From UBA8752 sp002336475 (lineage in GTDB: Bacteria; Bacteroidota; Bacteroidia; Flavobacteriales_D; Sanyastnellaceae): a stretch of 64,000 nt of DNA. Location: assembly GCA_943846755.1 (NCBI GenBank), contig OX044365.1, positions 1,240,001 through 1,304,000 of the forward strand, written 5' to 3'. The notes under the pieces are model-generated. The model was not told the DNA's origin. It searched no databases and worked only from the letters and a program-made list of their open reading frames with translations. The position numbers and the translations under genes were made by a program. Within the stretch, counting starts at the first letter, position 1; each line of letters starts with the position of its first letter. Below, piece after piece: positions 52,791-61,955 of the stretch.

Positions 52791-53945
52791 TCAGTCAGGC
52801 CCATCCTCGAGCCCTGCGTAGAGCTCGACCAATGGAACCACCTCTTTGGCCCATGACAAATCTTGGGCTGCCTGCGTCAATCCAGATTGAAATTGGGCCG
52901 TCCCATCTGCTTTGAGGTTGAGCAATGCCTTGCGCCATCCTGGGGCGTCATCCTGCGCAACGATGCTTCCCACGCCAAAAGACTCAATGAGGGCGCGGCA
53001 ATCTGGCAGGTCATTGGACAACACCGGAACCCCTGCAAGGATGTACTCGAACAGCTTGTTGGGCAAGCAAAACAAATAGGACAGGCAAGTGGGCTTGACC
53101 GAAACCAAGCCTACATCCGCACTCAGGGTGTGGTCCAGCACCTCCTCGTACGAAACAGCGGGATGCACATGCACATGCGCGTGACGGCTGGCCGCATCGT
53201 CTACCAAAGATTGAAGTGGTCCGTAGCCCATGAAGACCAGGTGGATGCCTTGGTCTTCTAACCCCTCCATGGCTGCTACTGCTGTTTCCAATCCACGGTT
53301 GTAGCTGAAAGCCCCTTGGTACAGGGCAATGAAGTCGCCTTCAGGGATGTCAAAACGCTGCCTGAAACGGTTGGGCTTGGGCTCTGCGCCAAGGGTCACT
53401 GCAGGGGTCGGTATGTTGCGTACCAGCAGCCCATTCGGCATGCCATAGGTGCTGTAGCGTTCCTGGTAAGCGGCGGCGATGGAAGGACTCACAGTGATGA
53501 CGGCCGCTGCCCTGCGGATCATCCTGCGCTCCAACCAGCCGACGAGCTTGCGTTCCAATTTGGACTTTGCATTCCGCTCAGATTCAAATTCGTGGCAGTC
53601 ATAAACCAAATGAAGCCGTGGGTTGAGGCGCTGTGCGCACCAGCCCAAGACGAAAGCTTCGATGTCATTGCAATGCCACGCGTCTGCATCGCGCCATTTC
53701 CAGACGACCCTCCAGGCCAATTCTGCCATTTTGAGGATGCCGAAAAACGTACCCCGTGGCAAAGCCGCCGTGGAAACTTTGACCCTGTTGACGCGCCAAC
53801 CATTGCGGCGCTCCTCCCGATCCAAACCTTCTTTGTGCAAAGCCACGACAGTGACCTCATGGCCCTCGGCAGACAGGCTTTCTGTGATTTTCAATACCCG
53901 GTTGTCCCGGGTAAAATCATTGAGCACAACGTTAGCGATCCGCAT
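52791..53945 (-). CDS. Glycosyltransferase, GT4-type (GT-B fold)
   Basis: 384 aa. N-terminal domain starts MRIANVVLNDFTRDNRVLK; the C-terminal domain has LYQGAFSYNRGLETAVAAM, VFMGYGPLQ and the donor-site stretch NKLFEYILAGVPVLSNDLPD. It should add a sugar from a nucleotide-sugar donor in surface polysaccharide synthesis. It overlaps the flippase gene upstream by 14 bases, so the two are coupled. Donor and linkage cannot be read. Confidence 0.9.
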   Translation of the reverse strand: MRIANVVLNDFTRDNRVLKITESLSAEGHEVTVVALHKEGLDREERRNGWRVNRVKVSTAALPRGTFFGILKMAELAWRVVWKWRDADAWHCNDIEAFVLGWCAQRLNPRLHLVYDCHEFESERNAKSKLERKLVGWLERRMIRRAAAVITVSPSIAAAYQERYSTYGMPNGLLVRNIPTPAVTLGAEPKPNRFRQRFDIPEGDFIALYQGAFSYNRGLETAVAAMEGLEDQGIHLVFMGYGPLQSLVDDAASRHAHVHVHPAVSYEEVLDHTLSADVGLVSVKPTCLSYLFCLPNKLFEYILAGVPVLSNDLPDCRALIESFGVGSIVAQDDAPGWRKALLNLKADGTAQFQSGLTQAAQDLSWAKEVVPLVELYAGLEDGPD

Positions 53946-55182
53946 TTCCGTGGGTCATGACCGCAAAGATGAGAACGGACACATTGACCAAGTAGTAGAC
54001 GCATTTGGCCCAAACGATGCCCACCAAAGCCCCCCATTCACCACCTCCAAACCACTCTGGGTGCGTGGTCCCCAACCACCAACCCACTCCCACCATCAAG
54101 AGGTGCAAAGCGTCCAAGGCTGTAATCCAACGGGGACGCTGGACGCGGTGAAACATGGAACCCAGCCCTGCCGAAATAAAGTTCAGCACAAACCAAGGGA
54201 CGAGGACCCGCACCACCTCCATGGCACCAAACCACTCCGCACCGAAAAGCCAAGCTGTCGTGTTGTCCGGGGCCAACTGAACGGAGACCCACACCATCAT
54301 GGCGATGGCAAAAAACACCCCCAATGCCTGCCAGAATAAACGCCGCAATGGCGCCCCATCCTCGAGGTCTGTGGCCGACTTGAACAAAACGGGAGCCGCG
54401 GAGGCTGCCAACATGGACAGCGGCTGCATGACCATGCGCCGGGCCAAGCCCAAGGTGCCGAGCAACACTGGCCCCAATGCCACCCCCAGCAACAACACAT
54501 GCAGCCATTGGGCCGTCCTGTTCATGGCACTTCCAGCAAGCACCCAAGTCGGATAGTCCCGGTATTCCGCCACTGCGCCTTGGCGGCTTTGATTCGAGGA
54601 CCACGCGCCGCGAATCAAACCTGAGAGTCCGCGGCGCATGACCGCCCAACGCAACACCAATCCAGCCCCTGAACCCCAAACCAGTCCCGTAGACGAAAGA
54701 AAACCAGACATACCCAACTTGGCGCTTTCTGCGGCGGCCGGCCCCAAGGCATTCGCAGCGGCGACCCATCCCGCCTCTTTTTGACGGTGACGCCAGTACT
54801 CCAAAAGACGGGTGTGGGCGGCAATCCCCGCGAATAAGGGAAGCACGTATGCCAAGGTGACCCACCCCTCCAGCCCATATGCATCTGCCACCCAATGGGC
54901 CGTCAGGACGGACACCACATATACGGCCATGATGGTCAGGCCCACGGCGCGCTGTCCCGCACTAAACAATGCCCTGGCCTCATCCTCACCCTTGGGCAGC
55001 ATCAAGGCCTGTTCAAACTTTCCTGTTCCCAAGACCGCGGCAATACCGGTGACCAAGGCGAACATTTCCAAATGCGCAAAAGCCTCAGGACCATACAAAC
55101 GGGTCAAGATGAAGGCCGACAAAATCGCCAACAACTGCCCTGTAACGGAGCCACCTAGCAAGGTTGCCATCCGTCGAATCAT
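53932..55182 (-). CDS. Polysaccharide flippase (Wzx/MATE-like)
   Basis: 416 aa from ATG 55182 (MIRRMATLLGGSVTGQ); the longer frame starts at TTG 55218 within a possible -7 element (TACCTTGG) and was not chosen. At least twelve hydrophobic segments; the N-terminal LLAILSAFILTRLYGPEAFAHL is typical of Wzx/RfbX flippases, which move lipid-linked sugar units across the inner membrane. Partner genes: the overlapping glycosyltransferase and the O-antigen ligase-like gene at 58.2 kb. The roughly 170 bases upstream of the start show no further gene. Confidence 0.87.
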   Translation of the reverse strand: MIRRMATLLGGSVTGQLLAILSAFILTRLYGPEAFAHLEMFALVTGIAAVLGTGKFEQALMLPKGEDEARALFSAGQRAVGLTIMAVYVVSVLTAHWVADAYGLEGWVTLAYVLPLFAGIAAHTRLLEYWRHRQKEAGWVAAANALGPAAAESAKLGMSGFLSSTGLVWGSGAGLVLRWAVMRRGLSGLIRGAWSSNQSRQGAVAEYRDYPTWVLAGSAMNRTAQWLHVLLLGVALGPVLLGTLGLARRMVMQPLSMLAASAAPVLFKSATDLEDGAPLRRLFWQALGVFFAIAMMVWVSVQLAPDNTTAWLFGAEWFGAMEVVRVLVPWFVLNFISAGLGSMFHRVQRPRWITALDALHLLMVGVGWWLGTTHPEWFGGGEWGALVGIVWAKCVYYLVNVSVLIFAVMTHGNADR

Positions 55183-55351
55183 CTCTTTGAGTGGTCCGTT
55201 TGATTCACGAGAAGCCAAGGTACACCTGCCCCGCGCTTGGGAAGATGGAGGGCCGGACGCAATTCAAAAAGTCCTCTTGCCATTCTTCGGCTTGTCGGAC
55301 CCCATCAGAGCCAACCTCAGCCTGTTTTGAATCTGCTGCGATGGACCGCGA

Positions 55352-55642
55352 TTAAGCCGATCGCTTCCTGCGAGAAATGGGGCGAATGACCTCGCCGTTG
55401 GGCAATTCAAGCGGCTCATCCGCGTTAAAAAAATGGGCCTTGATTTCCTCGGCATTCAATGTAGGACGCGCCTCCAGAATGCAGGAAATGTCATCACAGG
55501 TTACGCACGGGGTGCCCGCGGCATCCAAGATGATGTACCCCATTCCCACCTTGCGGTCTTCCATCCGCTCCTCGTATGAACGGGGTTGTACATAGACGGC
55601 ATCTCGGGTCTGTCGAAGCTCATTGAGGGACCTGTTCTTCAT
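55352..55642 (-). CDS. Small protein of unknown function (96 aa)
   Basis: Soluble, acidic protein with VGMGYIILDAAGTPCVTCDDISCILEA in the middle, giving three close cysteines, and a basic end (RPISRRKRSA). No recognised family. The cysteine spacing (C-x2-C-x4-C) could bind a metal, but a fourth ligand is not obvious. Confidence 0.6.
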   Translation of the reverse strand: MKNRSLNELRQTRDAVYVQPRSYEERMEDRKVGMGYIILDAAGTPCVTCDDISCILEARPTLNAEEIKAHFFNADEPLELPNGEVIRPISRRKRSA

Positions 55643-55704
55643 GCGGGTAGGGTTAATTCCCGGACAAGTTAATCAACAACTCACACGTTATCAACGACTT
55701 AATC

Positions 55705-55719
55705 GTGTACACTGTACAC
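55705..55719. promoter_or_regulatory. Perfect 15-bp palindrome, candidate operator
   Basis: GTGTACA-C-TGTACAC, a 7-1-7 inverted repeat, lies between the divergent 96-aa and cupin genes, 57 bases before the cupin start. One-base centre rules out a stable RNA hairpin, so a dimeric regulator is more likely. Confidence 0.5.
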
Positions 55720-55775
55720 CGTTTTTTCGCAACACTCTTGGAATCATCATATTGCGCACCACAACCTTGCACCCC

Positions 55776-56135
55776 ATGAAAGCGATCAACCTCCATCAAA
55801 AATTCGGATTGTTTGAAGACCAGTGGAGCCCGAAAATCATCGCCCAACTCAATGGCCAAGACGTTAAACTCGCCAAAATCGAAGGGTCCTTTGTGTGGCA
55901 TGCACACGAAGAACAAGACGAACTGTTCCATGTGATCCGCGGCAGAATGACGATGGAATTTCGAGACCGATCTGTGGAGGTGGAGCCTGGCGAAATCATC
56001 GTGGTGCCAAGGGGGGTCGAGCACAGACCCGTTGCCCAAGAAGAGGTTTGGATTTTGCTATTCGAGCCCCATGATACCGCACACACAGGAGGGGTTGAAG
56101 ACCCCAGAGCTGTGGACCATTTCCCGCACATCTGA
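55776..56135 (+). CDS. Cupin-domain protein (mannose-6-phosphate-isomerase-like)
   Basis: 119 aa from ATG 55776; a longer frame to 55623 runs through the intergenic region with its palindrome. Cupin motif 1 is WHAHEEQDELFHVIRGRMTMEF, with His-x-His and Glu metal ligands; motif 2 is PGEIIVVPRGVEHRPV. A single small beta-barrel of this kind can be an isomerase, dioxygenase or sensor. The substrate is unknown. Confidence 0.9.
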   Translation: MKAINLHQKFGLFEDQWSPKIIAQLNGQDVKLAKIEGSFVWHAHEEQDELFHVIRGRMTMEFRDRSVEVEPGEIIVVPRGVEHRPVAQEEVWILLFEPHDTAHTGGVEDPRAVDHFPHI

Positions 56136-56210
56136 GCGTTCAGAGCCGAAGGTTTACGGCAGTTGTGGTTCCGGCCACTCAAGGCTGTGTCATAACCCGG
56201 TTTTTCGACG

Positions 56211-57923
56211 TTAGTCGTGTTTGACCTTGACGTCTTCCCCAAACATCTGCTTCAACTGCCCGACCGTGTCCGGATGAATGGGGTTGCCTTTGATGTCCAC
56301 AGTCTTAAGTTGGGTGCATTGCGTCAACGATGCCGGTAGCCCCGTCAAATCGTTCTTGTTCACGAAGAGTTTCTTTAGACCAGTCAGATTGCCCAGACTT
56401 TTCGGCAAGTCCTCAAGGTCGTTGCGCGAAGCCACGAGGGTCTGCAATGCGGCCAAGCGGTCGATTTCTTCTGGGAGCGCCCCGAATTTCATGCCACTGA
56501 TATCGAGGTAAACCAAGTTGGGTATCGCCAGAATTTCTTCAGGGAAATCTTCTCCTACCAAATCGGGATCGGTCAATGGGTTCAGACGCAGCATCATGCC
56601 CCCGATGGTTTGCTCTAGGCGGGCTCCCAATCGCTGCTCCATCGTCACCTCACTGGCTGTTGCTGCTGCATCCTCTGGACTGCCGGCCACAGCCACTGCA
56701 GACCACGCCGAAATATCCCTACCTATGGCCTCATAGCGGTCTTCAGGTTGGATCATTCGTACATCCTTGTTTTCCGATCGTTTGCCGATGACATTTTTGA
56801 AGTCCGGGGCCTTCTCGCGTTCGGCATCCACCGCGATCTCGAAATCTCCGTTGGCCTCTAGCGCTCGGCGGCGCTTCATGAGGCGATCTTGAAGCCCTTC
56901 CAGCATGACAAACTCCTCACCTCCGGGAAGGACCAGCGCTCGGGCATCCGAAATCGCCTCGGCACATTGCGTGAACTCCCCCCGGTAGAGGTGGGCCTGG
57001 GCGAGGTTCAAATGCAATCCTAAGGCAAGTCCGCGGGTCACCTTGGCTTTTTTGTCTGTGAAATCCACCTTCACCGCCCATTCCTGCCAAGTCTTAATGG
57101 GGCTGGAAAGTCCTTCGAAATAGCCGTTTTCAAGCGACTCCATGGCCACCTCGCGGGCCGCATCCAATTCGCTGTAATCGTGCTTTCCCCGCCCAGAATA
57201 GACCAAAAAATCAACCTTGCCTTCAAGAAAAAAGAGCCGGGTCTCGAGTTCATTGATCACATGGCTCAATTGCAGCAAAACCGCCTTGCGCCGGAAGAAC
57301 CGCGACCCTTCTTCAGAATCCAGCCCCTCATTCAAAGCGTCTTCACTGTCAAACTTCAAAGTGCCTTTGGAGTAGGAAAAACTGCCCTTGCTCGAACTCC
57401 TGGTCGAGATTTTTTCATTGCCGTAGCGCACTTGCAGTGGCCGGTCGACTTCAAATGCATCCCACACCTCGCCCTCTGGAGATGCAATCCTGATCCGCAT
57501 GGGCAATCGGCAGGGCACGTTCGCCCAATAGGTTTTCACCTCGCCATCTGACGACTTGACCATTTCTGATGAGACCATGGGAATGCCCTGTTTTTCTGGT
57601 CCAATGGCCACGTCCACCATGATGCTGGGTCCTACATCCACCACCTCCGCCTTGGACCCCAAAGTGAAGTACTTCATGCCACTGATCCGCTCTCCGCTCG
57701 ACTTCAGAAGGTCCATATTCCCGCCATACCTGCGCAAGTCTTCCAGATTGAAATAATGGTCTTCTGCAAACAGATTGAAAGCAATCCGAGACACCTGTTC
57801 AGCAGGCACGGTAGGGAACTCCACCACCTCAATCTTGGTCTTCTTTTGGCTCCATTTCTGGGCGAACATGGGCGACAGAAACACGAAAGCAGAACCGAGG
57901 AGGAGGGAAATTCTGAGGATCAT
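56211..57923 (-). CDS. Secreted leucine-rich-repeat protein of unknown function
   Basis: 570 aa. Signal peptide to about residue 21. The N-terminal 430 residues are unfamiliar, with a helical stretch at about 300-400 that reads like TPR-type repeats (LALGLHLNLAQAHLYRGEFTQC). The last 110 residues hold four to five LRR units (LVYLDISGMKFGALPEEI, LQTLVASRNDLEDLPKSL, LKKLFVNKNDLTGLPASL). No T9SS domain. Probably periplasmic or surface-linked protein-binding. Confidence 0.78.
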   Translation of the reverse strand: MILRISLLLGSAFVFLSPMFAQKWSQKKTKIEVVEFPTVPAEQVSRIAFNLFAEDHYFNLEDLRRYGGNMDLLKSSGERISGMKYFTLGSKAEVVDVGPSIMVDVAIGPEKQGIPMVSSEMVKSSDGEVKTYWANVPCRLPMRIRIASPEGEVWDAFEVDRPLQVRYGNEKISTRSSSKGSFSYSKGTLKFDSEDALNEGLDSEEGSRFFRRKAVLLQLSHVINELETRLFFLEGKVDFLVYSGRGKHDYSELDAAREVAMESLENGYFEGLSSPIKTWQEWAVKVDFTDKKAKVTRGLALGLHLNLAQAHLYRGEFTQCAEAISDARALVLPGGEEFVMLEGLQDRLMKRRRALEANGDFEIAVDAEREKAPDFKNVIGKRSENKDVRMIQPEDRYEAIGRDISAWSAVAVAGSPEDAAATASEVTMEQRLGARLEQTIGGMMLRLNPLTDPDLVGEDFPEEILAIPNLVYLDISGMKFGALPEEIDRLAALQTLVASRNDLEDLPKSLGNLTGLKKLFVNKNDLTGLPASLTQCTQLKTVDIKGNPIHPDTVGQLKQMFGEDVKVKHD

Positions 57924-57998
57924 TCTAAAGTGCTGTTTGTCACAGCAAGGTCATGGAACAAAACTTGAAAGGTGCACCTTTGCTGAGAGGTTACCCAC

Positions 57999-58160
57999 AT
58001 GGAAACACTGAAGACCCTTGGAATTGCCGGCTTTCTGTTCTTTTTGATCAAAGGGCTGCTCTGGCTGCTTTTGCTGGTACTTGTCGCCAAGGGCGTGGTA
58101 TCCAAAGAGCGGGTGGAACGTTTCAAAAAGCGCCTGCAGGGCCCTTTTAAGCGCCGCTGA
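57999..58160 (+). CDS. Small single-pass membrane protein (53 aa)
   Basis: An ORF too short for routine calling: METLKTLGIAGFLFFLIKGL, followed by a run of leucines and then a basic tail (SKERVERFKKRLQGPFKRR). One membrane helix at about 8-30 with a cytoplasmic positively charged end. The hydrophobic core and basic tail are unlikely by chance. It lies between the divergent LRR gene and the O-antigen ligase-like gene, 88 bases before the latter. Confidence 0.6.
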   Translation: METLKTLGIAGFLFFLIKGLLWLLLLVLVAKGVVSKERVERFKKRLQGPFKRR

Positions 58161-58248
58161 TTTCAGATCATTTTCCGGCCAGCCTTCATGCTGCCTTTTT
58201 CTTTTCGCCGTATATTATACTGGTTTTTGACTCCAGTACCCCCCAACT

Positions 58249-59886
58249 ATGGCCACCCCATCTGAAGCTCCTACTGATGTGCTTCCAATTAGCACCGGCG
58301 CGCTTTACAGTGAATGGCCGCAGTGGGCCTTGTTTTTCTTTCTCACACTGGCCATCAGCTTTGGCGCATTCGGTGACGCCCTCGACAACCACTGGACCAC
58401 GGGATGGCTCTTGTTGAGCGCTGCAACGCTCGGACTGGCATTCTCGGATTGCATACGCTTGGTACACCCTCAACTCTGGGCCATGGGCCTGGGCATCCTG
58501 GTCATACAAGCCTGGCGCGGTGGCCATTGCCAGTGGGAAGTCTTGGCCCAACTGGGGTGGATTTGGACCTGGATTTGGACCGTTCCAAATCCCCAGAAAT
58601 TCAACTGGTGGCGTGGGGCAAAAGCCCTGCCCCTGTTCGCATTGACCATTGGATCCGTGATGTTGATGCATGCCATGGGGGCCATGATGAAAGGGGAATG
58701 GGGTCACGGCGCATCCTACGAAATGTCGATCCCGTGGGCACACCGCAACATTGCTGTTGAATCGCTCTTTCTGATGTCTGTCATTGGAGGCCACTTTTCC
58801 AAAAAAAGATGGCTTTGGTGGTGGGGATTCATCACTGTTTTGGGGTTGGTGTACCAGGTCCGCAGCGTGCTTCTGGGGTCTGGGGTATGGATGCTGTGCG
58901 CCTTGTGGATGTCTAACCTTGGTACCAAGTGGATCAAACGGGGGTTTCTCATCGCCTGTGGCCTCTTTGCGTCCGTTCAAGTGGTGTGGAACCTTCTTCC
59001 ATCCGAAATGCGTGTCCGGGAATTCGCAAAAATGCCGGATATCGTCAAGGCATTGGACGTCACTTACAACCTAAAAGCTGCCGAAAGCTCTTCCATCCGA
59101 CTGAACCTGTGGTCCTGGACTTGGGACCACCTGCAAGTACAAGGTGCTGGTCTCGGTGCGTGGCGCAACGACGCCGAAGGCTGGGTCAACCTGGCCGTTG
59201 GCCGCTGCGGAGAAGCCTTGCACAGGGCCCACTCAGAATTTCTGCAATGGGCGTACGAGATTGGATGGCTCCCTTTGCTCATTTTGATCGGCTTGTGCTG
59301 GCCCTTGCGCAGAAGCTTGGGCAGATGGGTGTGGTTCGCCTTGCCTTTTTTCGCCTTTACATTTCCTGCTGAACGTGCTGAAATCCTTTGGCCACTGGCC
59401 ATGCTGGGCTGGCTTTTCAAAGTAAAATATCCGCCGCAATCCAAAGTCAAACCTACTGTTGGGATGCAACGCATGTTGCTCGGCGCCTTGACCTCCATTG
59501 TGCTGCTGTTGGGCAGTTGGGTTGTCGCACAAAACGCATTGGGTCGATTCCTAAAGCAATCCGGAAACCTGAGGGTGAATTGGTCACCGCTTGAAGAAAC
59601 ATGCATCGGCCTGCATCCTCAAGACATTGCGCTGAACCATGCCGACGTCTTTCGGTCTATGGATGCATTCAACTCCGGCAAAATGGATGAAGGAAGTGCG
59701 CTCATCTTCAACCACCTCGAAGACAACCCCCGTTCTATACCAGCAATCCGCGTCCTGTTGAAGTTGAACGGAGAATCCAACGACTCGGAATCTGTTTGTA
59801 GCCGCCTCAGCGTGCAACTTCAAGAGCCCGATCAGGTGTCCCAGAGTAGCTCCTCACCGCGGCCTCCTTTATTTGCCGCGCATTGA
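58249..59886 (+). CDS. O-antigen ligase/polymerase-like membrane protein (Wzy/WaaL)
   Basis: 545 aa with about eleven to twelve hydrophobic segments. The large periplasmic loop has IRLNLWSWTWDHLQVQGAGLGAW and HRAHSEFLQWAYEIGWLPLL, the H-x3-E-aromatic-Q arrangement of Wzy/WaaL proteins. The C-terminal 110 residues are soluble. These proteins polymerise or ligate lipid-linked glycan. Upstream, a TATATTATAC stretch (about 58212-58221) is the most likely promoter core. Confidence 0.85.
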   Translation: MATPSEAPTDVLPISTGALYSEWPQWALFFFLTLAISFGAFGDALDNHWTTGWLLLSAATLGLAFSDCIRLVHPQLWAMGLGILVIQAWRGGHCQWEVLAQLGWIWTWIWTVPNPQKFNWWRGAKALPLFALTIGSVMLMHAMGAMMKGEWGHGASYEMSIPWAHRNIAVESLFLMSVIGGHFSKKRWLWWWGFITVLGLVYQVRSVLLGSGVWMLCALWMSNLGTKWIKRGFLIACGLFASVQVVWNLLPSEMRVREFAKMPDIVKALDVTYNLKAAESSSIRLNLWSWTWDHLQVQGAGLGAWRNDAEGWVNLAVGRCGEALHRAHSEFLQWAYEIGWLPLLILIGLCWPLRRSLGRWVWFALPFFAFTFPAERAEILWPLAMLGWLFKVKYPPQSKVKPTVGMQRMLLGALTSIVLLLGSWVVAQNALGRFLKQSGNLRVNWSPLEETCIGLHPQDIALNHADVFRSMDAFNSGKMDEGSALIFNHLEDNPRSIPAIRVLLKLNGESNDSESVCSRLSVQLQEPDQVSQSSSSPRPPLFAAH

Positions 59887-59924
59887 CTCCGTAGAGGCCA
59901 CGGCAGCAGTGGGGGTCACCAACC

Positions 59925-60659
59925 TCACGTATCGGCCAGGCTTGAGCCTCCCAAATCGATGGGATGGCCGAGCAGCTCTTCCGCGTAGGCCATCAACTGG
60001 ACTTCCAACCCATCGCGGATGCTGATGTACTGCTTGATTTGCATCATGTGAACCTCGGTCCGGTCATGCAGCGCCAAGGTTTGATGATAAAACGCCAGAT
60101 CTGAGTAATGCTCCCTGGTGTCGGGTGCATTGAAATAGCGCCTCTTTTCCTCATCGGACAGGATGCCGTCATTGTCATTGGCCATCAAGCAATAGGGATG
60201 AAACTCATTGTAATACCTGAGGGCGATGGCATCCACAATGTCATTGTTGTCTTCTACACGCTTAGAAACGTATTCGTAATAGTCCCGGACCTGCTTGTTG
60301 ATGTCGTGTGGAAACTCTTGAATGCGCGTGCTCCCAATCAAGGACTTGTAGGTCGCGCTGTTCATGAAAAAAGTGCCGTAACCATAGAGGTAACCGATTT
60401 GAATCAGGCTGTCGGAGAAGGCCGTGTAATCCAAAGCCCCAGAGCGAAAATCTCTGGTACAGTCGAGGGCCCTTTGGGAACGGGTCATCCCTTGCTTCGC
60501 TTGATTGAAAACATGCTCCAACCTCTCCTGGTCTCGGTCGAGGTCTTCCAGAAGGCTCACCACATCCTCTTTGTGCAGTTCTTCGATTTTGCGCCCTTCG
60601 TTCCACTCACTGAGCCAAAAGGAGATGGTCACACCCAGGAAGACAACGATGAATTCCAA
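59925..60659 (-). CDS. Membrane-anchored protein of unknown function, start uncertain
   Basis: 244 aa from TTG 60659 (LEFIVVFLGVTISFWLSEW). One N-terminal membrane helix followed by a helical, acidic domain with repeated charged stretches. The N-terminal phrase RPNYFLEFIVVFLGVTISFWL continues in frame back to the purT stop, with no ATG, GTG or CTG in between, so the true start is either TTG 60659 or a rare codon upstream. It shares the reading frame with purT. Confidence 0.6.
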   Translation of the reverse strand: MEFIVVFLGVTISFWLSEWNEGRKIEELHKEDVVSLLEDLDRDQERLEHVFNQAKQGMTRSQRALDCTRDFRSGALDYTAFSDSLIQIGYLYGYGTFFMNSATYKSLIGSTRIQEFPHDINKQVRDYYEYVSKRVEDNNDIVDAIALRYYNEFHPYCLMANDNDGILSDEEKRRYFNAPDTREHYSDLAFYHQTLALHDRTEVHMMQIKQYISIRDGLEVQLMAYAEELLGHPIDLGGSSLADT

Positions 60660-60749
60660 GAAGTAATTCGGCCTGTGAAAGGCCTGAGGAGTGGGGTGGT
60701 CTTGTGAAATGGCTTTTGCAGCTGGGTCTTTGTGGCCGATCCGAGGGGC

Positions 60750-61946
60750 TCAATCTGAACAGCGAACCTCGATCAAGCCAGCGGTATGCTTCGCCTTTTC
60801 GATGAGGTCTGCAATGGAACTTGACGGATCACCGTAAGCCACGGCCACACCCATGCGGCGGTATGGACGCACCGTGGGTTTGCCAAACAGCCTGAGGTCG
60901 GTCTGGGCCACAGAAGCGGCTTCGGAGACCCCATTGAACATGGGGACGCCTTCGCCTATTGAAGCAGGGGCCAGCACAACGGCACTTGCACCATGGCGGA
61001 AAGCTTCGATTTCGGTGACAGGTAGGCCCAAAACAGCGCGGGCATGCAGCTCGAACTCATTGAAGTTTTGCGTGCCCGCAAGGGTCACCATTCCCGTGTC
61101 ATGCGGGCGCGGGGACAGTTCGGAGAAGTATACCGTACCGGGCTGTCCTTCTTTCGCATTCTCGATAAAAAACTCGACGCCCCATATGCCGGAGCCTCCC
61201 AACTCTGCCGTCACAGCAGCAGCCATGTTCTGGGCTTGTTCCAGCAAGGAGGGCTCCATCGCCGCAGGCTGCCAACTTTCTTGGTAGTCGCCCCGCTCCT
61301 GCCGGTGGCCAATGGGGGGGCAAAACAGGGTTTTTTCATGGGCCTGCGTCAAGGTGAGCAGCGTGATCTCGTAATCGAAATCGATAAAGGCCTCGACAAT
61401 CACCTCGGCCAAATCCCCCCGCGAACCTTCCATGCCGTATTGCCATGCGCGCTCGACGTCCGCTTCGCTTCGGATGACGGACTGCCCCTTTCCTGAACTG
61501 GACATGAGCGGCTTGACCACACAAGGCATGCCCACAGCCCGCACCCCATCTTGCAACTCCTCTAATGTGGTCGCATAGCGGTAAGGCGCTGTCTTCAAGC
61601 CGAGCCTTTGGGCGGCCAAGTCACGGATGGCACGCCGGTTCATGGTGAACTGGGCGGCCTTTGCCGACGGAACCACCTGAATGCCTTGGGCCTCATAATC
61701 GTAAAAACGCTCGGTGCGAATGGACTCCACTTCGGGCACGATGATGTCGGGAGTGTGCTTCGCCACAACGTCATCCAGTGCGTGGCCATCCAGCATGTTG
61801 ATCACCTCATGTTCATCGGCCACCTGCATCGCAGGGGCCCCGGCATAACTGTCCACCGCCACCACATGCTGGCCCAACCGCTGCAATGCGATGACCACTT
61901 CCTTGCCCAATTCGCCTGACCCCAGCAGCAGCACTTTTTTCTTCAT
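60750..61946 (-). CDS. purT: Formate-dependent phosphoribosylglycinamide formyltransferase
   Basis: 398 aa ATP-grasp enzyme that formylates GAR with formate and ATP in purine synthesis. Visible: LLLGSGELGKEVVIALQRLG (1-25), EVESIRTERF, KPLMSSSGKGQS (phosphate-binding loop), IVEAFIDFDYEITLLT and the metal site SELSPRPHDTGMVTL. Length is normal. It starts 9 bases after the MscS-type gene, with TAATTTG overlapping that gene's stop codon. Confidence 0.96.
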   Translation of the reverse strand: MKKKVLLLGSGELGKEVVIALQRLGQHVVAVDSYAGAPAMQVADEHEVINMLDGHALDDVVAKHTPDIIVPEVESIRTERFYDYEAQGIQVVPSAKAAQFTMNRRAIRDLAAQRLGLKTAPYRYATTLEELQDGVRAVGMPCVVKPLMSSSGKGQSVIRSEADVERAWQYGMEGSRGDLAEVIVEAFIDFDYEITLLTLTQAHEKTLFCPPIGHRQERGDYQESWQPAAMEPSLLEQAQNMAAAVTAELGGSGIWGVEFFIENAKEGQPGTVYFSELSPRPHDTGMVTLAGTQNFNEFELHARAVLGLPVTEIEAFRHGASAVVLAPASIGEGVPMFNGVSEAASVAQTDLRLFGKPTVRPYRRMGVAVAYGDPSSSIADLIEKAKHTAGLIEVRCSD

Positions 61947-61955
61947 GGCAGCAAA

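Noticed and set aside
55660..55702. TTATCAAC-type sequences that resemble DnaA boxes
   Set aside because: Two or more mismatches to TTATCCACA and only one or two copies; no dnaA or dnaN nearby. Not an origin.
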